Part shown: one piece after another, positions 1 to 5,329 of the stretch
Position numbering within the stretch: the first letter of the stretch is position 1
How the letters are laid out: each line of letters begins with the position of its first letter
DNA from: Bryobacteraceae bacterium
GTDB lineage: Bacteria > Acidobacteriota > Terriglobia > Bryobacterales > Bryobacteraceae
Length of the DNA stretch: 5,329 bases
NCBI GenBank assembly: GCA_030044325.1
Contig: JASHWA010000546.1
Span: forward strand, 1-5,329
Reading direction: 5' to 3'
Position numbers and translations under genes: made by a program
Notes under the pieces: model-generated
The model's input: only the letters and a program-made list of their open reading frames with translations
Databases searched by the model: none
Told to the model about the DNA's origin: nothing

Positions 1-81
1 GCGCCAGGACACCGCGCGCGGGCGAAGCGAGGACATGCAGTCATTACAGGCTAACACCGGCGCGAGGGGTATTGTAGAAGC
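1..81. other. Upstream flank of hutU, no recognisable gene
   Basis: This short stretch precedes the hutU start. On the + strand one frame is open from the window edge through an ATG at 35 to a TGA at 83-85, which overlaps the hutU start as ATGA. It could be the last codons of an upstream gene coupled to hutU, but the residues (ending GARGIVEA) match no family I recognise, including the HutH C-terminus. Two ribosome-binding candidates lie here: GAGGGG at 64-69, 12 nt from the ATG, and AGAAG at 76-80, 1 nt from it. Neither spacing is ideal. TATTGT at 70-75 resembles a -10 box, but no -35 box fits, so I do not call a promoter. Confidence 0.3.
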
Positions 82-1740
82 ATGAGCAGCAGACGGATGG
101 TGCGTGCGCCGCGCGGGCGCGAGCTGCGGACGAAGGGCTGGCGGCAGGAAGGCGCGCTGCGGATGCTGATGAACAATCTCGATCCGGAGGTCGCCGAGCG
201 GCCGGAGGACCTGATCGTGTATGGCGGCACGGGGCGGGCGGCGCGGAGCTGGGAGGCTTTCGATGCGATGGTGCGGTCGCTCGAATCGCTCGAAAACGAC
301 GAGACGCTGCTGGTGGCGTCGGGCAAGCCGGTGGGGATTTTTCGCACGCACGACGATGCGCCGTGGGTGCTGATCGCCAACGCGAACCTGGTGGGGCACT
401 GGTCGAATTGGGACGAATTTCATCGCCTGGAGCGGATGGGATTGACGATGTACGGGCAGATGACGGCGGGGTCGTGGATTTACATCGGCAGCCAGGGGAT
501 CGTGCAGGGGACGTTTGAAACATTTTCGGCGGCGGGCGTGCGGCATTTCGGAGGGTCGCTCGCGGGGAAGCTGATCGTTTCGGGGGGAATGGGCGGGATG
601 GGCGGCGCGCAGCCGCTGGCCGCGACGATGGCCGGGGCGTGTTTTCTGGGAATCGACGTCGATCCGGCGAGGATCGAGAAAAGAATCGAGACGGGGTATT
701 GCGACCGGATGACGGCGAGTTTGGACGATGCGCTCCAGATCGTTTCCGAGGCGCGGAAAAAAGGCGCGGCCATTTCGGTGGGGCTGGTGGGAAATTGCGC
801 GGACGTTTTGCCGGAGCTGGCGAGGCGGGGGGTGGTCCCCGACGTGTTGACGGATCAAACCAGCGCGCACGACGAGCTGAACGGGTATGTTCCGAACGGA
901 GTGACGCTTGACCAGGCGCGGGCGCTGCGGTGCGAGGACCCAGATGAATATATCCGGCGGTCGATAGAGGCGATGGGCGAGCACGTGCGGGCGATGCTGG
1001 CACTGAAGCGCATGGGCGCGGTAACGTTCGATTACGGAAATAATATTCGGGCGCAGGCGAAACGGGCGGGCGTGGAGGAGGCGTTCGAGATTCCGGGGTT
1101 CGTGCCGGAATATATCCGGCCGCTGTTTTGCGAAGGGAAGGGTCCGTTCCGGTGGGCGGCGCTTTCGGGCGATCCCGAAGATATTCGCACGACGGACCGG
1201 CTGGCGCTGGATTTGTTTCCGAAAAACGAAACCTTGAAGCGCTGGATGAAGCTGGCATCCGAAAAAATTCATTTCCAGGGACTGCCGGCGCGGATCTGCT
1301 GGCTGGGTTATGGGGAGCGCGCGGAGTTCGGGCTGGCGATGAACGAGCTGATCGAGCGGGGGAAAATTGCGGCGCCGGTGGTGATCGGGCGGGATCATCT
1401 GGATACGGGCTCGGTTGCGTCGCCGTATCGGGAGACGGAGGCGATGAAGGACGGCTCGGATGCGATCGCGGACTGGCCGCTGCTGAACGCGATGCTGAAC
1501 GTGGCGGCGGGAGCGTCGTGGGTTTCGATTCACAACGGCGGGGGAGTGGGGATCGGATATGCGCAGCACGCAGGGATGGTGGTGGTGGCGGAGGGCACGG
1601 CGGAGTGCGCGCGGCGCCTGGAGCGGGTGCTGACGACAGACCCGGGGAGCGGAATCGTGCGGCACGTGGATGCGGGCTACGAGCGGGCGAAGGAGGTCGC
1701 GCAGGAGCACGGGATTCGGATTCCGATGGAAGAAAAGTGA
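82..1740 (+). CDS. hutU: Urocanate hydratase (urocanase)
   Basis: Second enzyme of histidine degradation: it converts urocanate to 4-imidazolone-5-propanoate, using tightly bound NAD+ as an electrophile, in the cytosol. The 552-aa product has the usual family length (about 550-560). Family blocks run throughout: YGGTG at residues 47-51, YGQMTAGSWIYIGSQGI at 124-140, the glycine-rich NAD+-binding stretch SGGMGGMGGAQPLA at 167-180, TDQTSAHDELNGY at 257-269, FDYGNNIR at 316-323, PLFCEGKGPFRW at 347-358, the block with the conserved active-site cysteine (RICWLGYGER, Cys406), IGRDHLDTGSVASP at 435-448 and GGGVGIGYAQHAGM near 486-499. The ATG at 82 places MVRAPRG just after the N-terminus, as in homologues; an ATG at 97 is the alternative. 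It is followed by hutI with a 4-bp overlap. One small variation: the HHGGGVG motif reads HNGGGVG (Asn485). Arg, Ala and Gly codons are strongly G-ending. Identification is secure. Confidence 0.98.
   Translation: MSSRRMVRAPRGRELRTKGWRQEGALRMLMNNLDPEVAERPEDLIVYGGTGRAARSWEAFDAMVRSLESLENDETLLVASGKPVGIFRTHDDAPWVLIANANLVGHWSNWDEFHRLERMGLTMYGQMTAGSWIYIGSQGIVQGTFETFSAAGVRHFGGSLAGKLIVSGGMGGMGGAQPLAATMAGACFLGIDVDPARIEKRIETGYCDRMTASLDDALQIVSEARKKGAAISVGLVGNCADVLPELARRGVVPDVLTDQTSAHDELNGYVPNGVTLDQARALRCEDPDEYIRRSIEAMGEHVRAMLALKRMGAVTFDYGNNIRAQAKRAGVEEAFEIPGFVPEYIRPLFCEGKGPFRWAALSGDPEDIRTTDRLALDLFPKNETLKRWMKLASEKIHFQGLPARICWLGYGERAEFGLAMNELIERGKIAAPVVIGRDHLDTGSVASPYRETEAMKDGSDAIADWPLLNAMLNVAAGASWVSIHNGGGVGIGYAQHAGMVVVAEGTAECARRLERVLTTDPGSGIVRHVDAGYERAKEVAQEHGIRIPMEEK
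1728..1740 (+). promoter_or_regulatory. hutU/hutI junction: RBS and GTGA stop-start overlap
   Basis: The purine-rich GGAAGA at 1728-1733, inside the last hutU codons, sits just ahead of a GTG at 1737-1739. The hutU stop TGA is 1738-1740, so the two genes share GTGA. This decides the hutI start: the same frame is open far upstream (to beyond 1128), but that extension runs inside hutU and encodes a low-complexity Gly/Arg/Ala sequence. Start-stop overlaps of this kind usually mean translational coupling. Confidence 0.75.
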
Positions 1741-2963
1741 AGCTGGCGGTGGTGGGGTGTTCGGAGCTGGTGACGCTGGCGGGTCCGGCGCGGGCGCGCA
1801 CGGGCGCGGAGTTGCGGGAGCTCGCGATCATTCGGAACGGCGCGATGCTCGTTCACGACGGGCGGATCGAGCGGGTGGGTCCGCGGAGCGAGATCGCGAT
1901 CGACAAAGACGCCGAGGTGATCGACGCGAGCGGGCGGGTGGTGATGCCGGGGTTTGTCGATGCGCACACGCATCCGGTTTTCGCGGGGAATCGGGCGGGC
2001 GAGTTCGAGCAGCGGGCGGCGGGCGCGACTTACCAGGAGATCGCGGCGGCGGGCGGAGGGATCCGGTCGACGGTGCGGGCGACGCGGGCGGCGAGCGAAG
2101 CGGAGATCGTTGCGGCGGCGTCGCGCTATGCCGGGTGGTTTCTGCGCAACGGGACGACGACGATCGAGGCGAAATCGGGCTACGGGCTTTCGGTCGAAGA
2201 CGAGCTGAAGTTGCTGCGCGCCATCGCGAGGATCGGGCCGGTGCGCGCGGTGCCGACGTTTTTGGGCGCGCACGAAATTCCGGACGAGTATCGCGGGCGG
2301 CGTGAAGAGTACGTCGAGCTGGTGATTCACGAGATGCTGCCGAGGGCGGCGCCGCTCGCGAAATTTTGCGATGTTTTTTGCGAGCCGCGGGTGTTTCCGG
2401 TGGAGGATGCGCGGCGGGTGCTTCGGGCGGCTCGCGGGCGCGGGCTGGGGCTGCGGATGCACGCGGATCAGCTCGAAAACGGCGGAGGGGCGATGCTGGC
2501 GGCGGAGCTGGGCGCGGCGACGGCGGATCATCTGGAGCACACCGATCGAGAGGGGATCGCGGCTTTGGCGCGGGCGGGGGTGCAGCCGGTGCTGCTCGCG
2601 GGGTCGGTGTACGCGCTGGGGTTGCGACAGTATCCGGATGCGCGCGCGATGATCGACGCGGGATTGGCGGTGGTGCTGGCGACGGATTTCAATCCGGGAT
2701 CGTCGCCGACGCCGTCGATTCCGATGATTCTTTCGCTTGCCGCGACGCAGATGAAGATGACGACGGCCGAATCGATCACGGCGGCGACGATCAACGCAGC
2801 GTACAGTGTGGGTTTGGGCGGGGAGATCGGATCGCTCGAGAGGGGGAAGCGCGCGGATTTCGTGATTCACGATTGCGCGGATTATCGGGAGCTGGCGTAT
2901 TTTTTCGGAGTGGAGCCGGCGAAGGCGTGTTATGTAGATGGGGTCGAGCGGTTCAGGCGGTGA
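1737..2963 (+). CDS. hutI: Imidazolonepropionase
   Basis: Third enzyme of histidine degradation: a metal-dependent amidohydrolase that opens 4-imidazolone-5-propanoate to N-formimino-L-glutamate. Starting at the GTG at 1737 the product is 408 aa, close to the usual 400-420. Family signatures are present in order: the N-terminal beta-sandwich with VVMPGFVDAHTHPVFAG, whose HxH metal ligands are His77 and His79; GGGIRSTV at 107-113; TTTIEAKSGYGL at 140-151; FLGAHEIP at 175-182; HADQL at 242-246 (metal ligand His242); DHLEH at 264-268 (His265); and ATDFNPGSSPT at 315-325 with the catalytic/metal Asp317. The C-terminus carries LERGKRADFVIHD, the segment returning to the beta-sandwich in amidohydrolases. 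All expected ligands are intact, so the enzyme is probably active. It overlaps hutU by 4 bp and is almost certainly co-translated with it. DUF2203 follows after 64 nt. The GTG start is inferred from the overlap, the upstream purines and the length. Confidence 0.97.
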   Translation: MKLAVVGCSELVTLAGPARARTGAELRELAIIRNGAMLVHDGRIERVGPRSEIAIDKDAEVIDASGRVVMPGFVDAHTHPVFAGNRAGEFEQRAAGATYQEIAAAGGGIRSTVRATRAASEAEIVAAASRYAGWFLRNGTTTIEAKSGYGLSVEDELKLLRAIARIGPVRAVPTFLGAHEIPDEYRGRREEYVELVIHEMLPRAAPLAKFCDVFCEPRVFPVEDARRVLRAARGRGLGLRMHADQLENGGGAMLAAELGAATADHLEHTDREGIAALARAGVQPVLLAGSVYALGLRQYPDARAMIDAGLAVVLATDFNPGSSPTPSIPMILSLAATQMKMTTAESITAATINAAYSVGLGGEIGSLERGKRADFVIHDCADYRELAYFFGVEPAKACYVDGVERFRR

Positions 2964-3019
2964 CTGGGGCGGCGTCGCACGGGTGCGAGGCGCGTTATGG
3001 AAGGATGAAAGTAGCTTTC

Positions 3020-3030
3020 AGGAACACATG
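3020..3030 (+). promoter_or_regulatory. Ribosome binding site and start of the DUF2203 gene
   Basis: AGGA at 3020-3023 lies 4 nt before the ATG at 3028. It favours this ATG over the in-frame ATG at 2938, which would overlap the end of hutI and add a Gly/Ser-rich 30-residue tail not expected in the family. The protein from 3028 begins MPRYFKLSE, matching the usual DUF2203 N-terminus (an aromatic pair followed by an acidic helix). Confidence 0.6.
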
Positions 3031-3474
3031 CCGCGTTATTTCAAGCTGAGCGAATGCGAGCCTCTGCTCGGAGAGATCGAGCGTGCCTTGCGCGAGGCGA
3101 TTTTTCACAAAGCGGAATATCAGAAAGCGGACGGCGAGATGGAGGCGAGCCTGGAGCGCATTCGCGCGTTGGGCGGGGCGCGGGTGAATCCGGGGGCGCA
3201 CCTGGCGCTGCGGGCGCGGCGCGACACGAGCGTGGCGGCGCTGCGATCGGCGATCGCGGAGATCGAGAGCATGGGCGCGATGGTGAAGGATGTAGACATC
3301 GGGCTGATCGATTTCCTGTCGACTTATCGCGGACGCGAGGTGTGCCTGTGCTGGAAGCTGGGCGAAGACCGGATTCGTTTCTGGCACGGGACGGAAGAGG
3401 GTTTCAAGGGGCGCAAGGAGATCGACGAGGATTTTCTGGCGGGGCATGGGGAGGGTGAAGAGCATCCCAATTGA
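3028..3474 (+). CDS. DUF2203 family protein
   Basis: A 148-residue protein of the DUF2203 family, whose function is not known. Features seen: an N-terminal RYFKLSECEPLL (residues 3-14); a charged, heptad-like helical region over about 12-83 (AEYQKADGEMEASLERI, later ALRSAIAEIESMG) that probably forms a helical hairpin or coiled coil; then the family core KDVDIGLIDF at 87-96 and REVCLCWKLGEDRIRFWHG at 103-121, ending GFKGRKEI at 125-132. There is no signal peptide or membrane segment, so it is probably cytosolic. The short acidic tail (AGHGEGEEHPN) looks non-conserved. The gene lies 64 nt after hutI on the same strand and could be read from the hut transcript. I know of no established link between DUF2203 and histidine breakdown, and the adjacency may be accidental. 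Family call is confident; role unknown. Confidence 0.88.
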   Translation: MPRYFKLSECEPLLGEIERALREAIFHKAEYQKADGEMEASLERIRALGGARVNPGAHLALRARRDTSVAALRSAIAEIESMGAMVKDVDIGLIDFLSTYRGREVCLCWKLGEDRIRFWHGTEEGFKGRKEIDEDFLAGHGEGEEHPN

Positions 3475-3536
3475 TGGGTTTGGAGTTGGCGAAACGCGAG
3501 CGCGGCAACTGATTCCTGTTAGACTTGAGTAGAAGG
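3475..3536 (+). other. Gap before the DUF507 gene, with an ambiguous start
   Basis: These 62 nt separate DUF2203 from DUF507. The DUF507 frame has a TTG at 3525 and an ATG at 3537. AGAAGG at 3531-3536 touches the ATG, too close for a standard ribosome-binding site; GAG at 3527-3529 with 7 nt spacing is a weak alternative. The TTG has no purine-rich site upstream. I choose the ATG because the protein then begins MLLARE, matching the MKLSRD that opens its second half. TAGACT at 3520-3525 is only a weak -10 resemblance, so no promoter is called. Confidence 0.35.
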
Positions 3537-4124
3537 ATGCTGCTTGCACGCGAGTTTGTCGACTACGTTTCGCGCCAGATCGTCCGCAAATTGACGCCGC
3601 AGTGGATCGAGACCACCGATCCTCAGGTGGCGGCCGGGTTTATCGCGGGTGTTATCGAGGACGACCTGGCGGTGGAAGATCGTCTGAACGACGAAGTGCG
3701 CGACATGCTCAGCCAGTACAGCGAGTACATGCGCCGCGAGGGCGTGAGCTACCAGGAGATGTTCCGGCGCATCAAGAACACGCTGATCACGCAGCGCAAA
3801 GTGATTCGCGCGTCGGGACGGGATTCGGGCGACGCGATGAAGCTGTCGCGCGACAAGATCAACGACCTGTCGCACAAAATGGTTTCGGCGCTGCGCAAGA
3901 GCCGAGAATTTCGATTGAAGCGGGATCCGAACGACGTGCGGCTGGAGCTGGTGAAGGTGGTGACGGAGCTGCTTCAGACCGAGGAAAAAGTGGATCGGGC
4001 GGCGCGCACCAAGATCCGCTCGCAAAAACGCGAAATCGCGGAAGGGACCGAGGAGTGGGACCTGCTGCACAAGCGCTATTACGCCGAGGAGCTGAAGAAG
4101 CTGGGGATCGATTTGAACCGGTGA
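3537..4124 (+). CDS. DUF507 family protein with two related halves
   Basis: A 195-residue, highly charged and mostly helical protein of the DUF507 family, whose function is unknown. The C-terminal half (101-195) carries the clear family features: MKLSRDKINDLSHKM at the start, the middle DVRLELVKVVTELL at 133-146, EEKVDRAARTKIRSQKR, and the ending EGTEEWDLLHKRYYAEELKKLG. The N-terminal half (1-90) appears to repeat the same plan: MLLAREFVDYVSRQI, then VAAGFIAGVIEDDLAVEDRLNDEVRDML, then a charged helix ending MFRRIKNTLITQRKVI. A short linker (RASGRDSGDA, 91-100) joins them. No signal peptide or membrane segment is visible. It is the last gene of the + strand run and meets a convergent gene 66 bp on. 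Codon choice differs from hutU/hutI: Arg is mostly CGC and AAC, GAC, ATC and TAC are common, as in a well-expressed gene. An alternative TTG start at 3525 would add four residues. Confidence 0.88.
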   Translation: MLLAREFVDYVSRQIVRKLTPQWIETTDPQVAAGFIAGVIEDDLAVEDRLNDEVRDMLSQYSEYMRREGVSYQEMFRRIKNTLITQRKVIRASGRDSGDAMKLSRDKINDLSHKMVSALRKSREFRLKRDPNDVRLELVKVVTELLQTEEKVDRAARTKIRSQKREIAEGTEEWDLLHKRYYAEELKKLGIDLNR

Positions 4125-4144
4125 GCGCCGGGTGAAACCGGCGC
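4125..4144. terminator. Candidate terminator hairpin between convergent genes
   Basis: Directly after the DUF507 stop (TGA, 4122-4124) is a perfect 7-bp GC-rich inverted repeat: GCGCCGG at 4125-4131 and CCGGCGC at 4138-4144 with a 6-nt loop, GTGAAA. It sits in the 66-bp gap between two genes that end toward each other, where a shared terminator is expected. The following sequence is not a true U-tract (TTAATTT lies 5 nt after the stem on the + strand, and none is seen on the - strand), so this may be a weak or Rho-assisted terminator or only a 3'-end stabiliser. Confidence 0.45.
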
Positions 4145-4190
4145 GCAGGTTAATTTCAGGCCGACCAACGCGCTCCATTCCTGTCGCGCC

Positions 4191-5329
4191 TCACAGGCGG
4201 CTGGCGATTTTTTGATTTCGGGTTTCGCGGGCATTTTGGAGCAGCGTGGCGAGGGTGGGCAGCGGGCGCGCGACGAGGAAAACCTGGTAGGCAAAGAGTC
4301 GCCGCGAGATGCGAATTAGACTCTTGTTGAGCGCAATCGCGAATTTTGCGAACCAGCCGCCGCCGAAAGCGAGCGGAAAGGGAGCGGGCACGGCGCGAAT
4401 TTCCTCGATGCGGTAGCCGCACTGCTCGAACAGCTTTCGAAACGTGGTGAAGGTGAACAGGCGCGTGTGGGTGAGATCGAGGATGCCGCGCCGCGAATAG
4501 TTGAACCAGCCCAAAAGCAGCGCGAGGCGCGTCACGATGAAGCCGATGTTGCCGGTACTGGCGATGACCTTCACGGGGCGGGCGCTGGTGATGGAATCGC
4601 GCAGCGAATCGAGAAAACGCTCGGGGAAACGCAGATGCTCGATCACATCGAGCAGCAGGATGTAATCGAACGAATCGGCGCCGACGGGGAATGACGAATC
4701 GTCTTCGCGTCCGGGAAAAATGTCGATTTCGGCCGAGCGGATTCCGCGTGCCGCAAGATCGGCGGTGAGATGTTCGCCGGCGGGGCCGATATCGGCGAGC
4801 GCGGCGCCGGCGGGAATCCGCTCGAGGGCGAGCGTGTGCGGGCTTTCGAAGGAAAATTTGCCGCGGTTGGCGGGGTGGTCGGCGGCGGACTGGATTTCGA
4901 ATTTGCGGTCGTACAGGATTCCGAGCTTCTGGACGCGCGAAACGAGGGTGGTACGGATGACGTCGAGCGCGTATTTGATCCCGTTGACGTGGCAGATTTC
5001 GTCGCCGTAAAAGGTGGGGATGGGGAGTTCGGCGACGCGCAGCCGGGCGAGGAAAAGCTGGATGATGATTTCCGTGTCGAAGTGAAAATCGTTGGTGTTG
5101 CGCTCGAAGGGGACCTGTTTGAGCGCGTTCACGGAATAGAGCCGGTAGCCGGAATGAAATTCGGTGAGCGAGGAACCCAGCAGCCAGTTCTGAATGCGCG
5201 TCAGAATTTTGTTGCCGACGTATTTATAGAGCGGCATGCCGCCCTCCAGCGCGGCGAAGCGCGTCATCATGCGCGAGCCGAAGACGGCGTCGGCGTGGCC
5301 GTCGATCAGAGGCTGGAGCAGGTCGGGAA
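4191..5329 (-). CDS. Glycosyltransferase family 2 / class I SAM methyltransferase fusion, 5' end cut by the window
   Basis: The reading frame is open from the right edge (position 5327) to the TGA at 4191-4193, giving 378 visible residues. The ATG at 5270 is internal: the codons before it read ADAVFGSR, a conserved part of dolichyl/polyprenyl-phosphate-mannose-synthase-like glycosyltransferases. The nucleotide-binding and DXD region lies outside the window. Visible glycosyltransferase part (about 1-135): MPLYKYVGNKILTRIQNWLL, EFHSGYRLYS at 56-65, NDFHFDTEIIIQ at 79-90 and AELPIPTFYGDEI at 99-111. The second part (about 155-365) is a class I methyltransferase: RGKFSFESPH as entry, glycine loop ADIGPAGEHL at 178-187, SFDYILLLDVIEHL at 219-232, and GILDLTHTRLFTFTTFRKLF at 281-300, ending in the fusion-family tail LFAYQVFLVARPLPTL. 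Such fusions are usually assigned to envelope or polysaccharide biosynthesis; substrates here are unknown. The AdoMet loop is atypical. Codons are C-ending, unlike the + strand genes. Confidence 0.9.
   Translation of the reverse strand, partial: PDLLQPLIDGHADAVFGSRMMTRFAALEGGMPLYKYVGNKILTRIQNWLLGSSLTEFHSGYRLYSVNALKQVPFERNTNDFHFDTEIIIQLFLARLRVAELPIPTFYGDEICHVNGIKYALDVIRTTLVSRVQKLGILYDRKFEIQSAADHPANRGKFSFESPHTLALERIPAGAALADIGPAGEHLTADLAARGIRSAEIDIFPGREDDSSFPVGADSFDYILLLDVIEHLRFPERFLDSLRDSITSARPVKVIASTGNIGFIVTRLALLLGWFNYSRRGILDLTHTRLFTFTTFRKLFEQCGYRIEEIRAVPAPFPLAFGGGWFAKFAIALNKSLIRISRRLFAYQVFLVARPLPTLATLLQNARETRNQKIASRL

Noticed and set aside
44..75. Possible promoter for hutU (TTACAG with TATTGT)
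   Set aside because: The -35 match is poor and the spacer is 20 nt. Nothing else supports a promoter.
1128..1736. Long in-frame N-terminal extension of hutI
   Set aside because: It lies inside hutU and encodes Gly/Arg/Ala-rich sequence without domain features. The GTG at 1737 gives a normal HutI length.
44..1831. A 595-codon open frame on the - strand covering all of hutU
   Set aside because: It is antisense to a certain gene and its product is low-complexity Pro/Ser/Arg/Ala. Strong G bias at the third codon positions of hutU removes stop codons on the opposite strand.
1677..2870. A 397-codon open frame on the - strand opposite hutI
   Set aside because: Arg/His/Pro-rich translation with no family features; an antisense shadow of hutI from the same composition effect.
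2975..2988. Small inverted repeat TCGCA-CGGG-TGCGA after hutI, a possible terminator
   Set aside because: Only 5 bp of stem and no following U-rich tract; such repeats are expected by chance at this G+C content.
3474..3512. Twelve-codon mini-ORF (MGLELAKRERGN) starting at a TGATG overlap with the DUF2203 stop
   Set aside because: Short and with no known match; a TGATG is easily formed by chance, and nothing downstream suggests a leader peptide or attenuator.
3519..4178. A 219-codon - strand frame opposite DUF507
   Set aside because: Antisense to a conserved family. Its His/Arg/Leu-rich sequence is the shadow of charged helical codons.
4467..5010. Two short + strand frames (75 and 96 codons) opposite the fusion gene
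   Set aside because: Both lie wholly antisense to well-conserved glycosyltransferase/methyltransferase motifs and show no family features.

Overview
The window is G+C-rich (well above 60% by eye) and densely coded. It comes from an unidentified bacterium. It holds five protein genes: four on the + strand (urocanate hydratase, imidazolonepropionase, a DUF2203 protein and a DUF507 protein) and one on the - strand that runs off the right edge (a glycosyltransferase/methyltransferase fusion). DUF507 and DUF2203 genes, a glycosyltransferase-2/methyltransferase fusion and G-ending codons (gcg, cgg, ggg) suggest Acidobacteriota or a deltaproteobacterial-type lineage. That assignment is inference from gene content and composition, not from a marker gene.

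Layout. Positions 1-81 are a short upstream piece with no recognisable gene. hutU (82-1740) and hutI (1737-2963) overlap by 4 bp (GTGA) and form a histidine-degradation unit: urocanate to 4-imidazolone-5-propanoate to N-formimino-L-glutamate. hutH and the last-step genes (hutG or hutF) are not in the window. After 64 nt comes the DUF2203 gene (3028-3474). A 62-nt gap leads to the DUF507 gene (3537-4124), whose protein appears to be two related halves in tandem. A GC-rich hairpin (4125-4144) directly follows the DUF507 stop in the 66-bp gap between convergent genes. From 4191 to the right edge the - strand encodes the C-terminal 378 residues of the fusion protein, probably an envelope or polysaccharide enzyme.

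How they work together. Only hutU and hutI are clearly functionally linked. DUF2203 and DUF507 are conserved families of unknown function; same-strand spacing would allow co-transcription with hut, but nothing shows a metabolic link. I found no mobile element, CRISPR array, RNA gene or phage signal. Nothing here is clearly a new system. The points most worth checking are the atypical AdoMet-binding loop in the fusion protein, the internal repeat in the DUF507 protein, and a strand-wide G excess that continues through the oppositely oriented gene.
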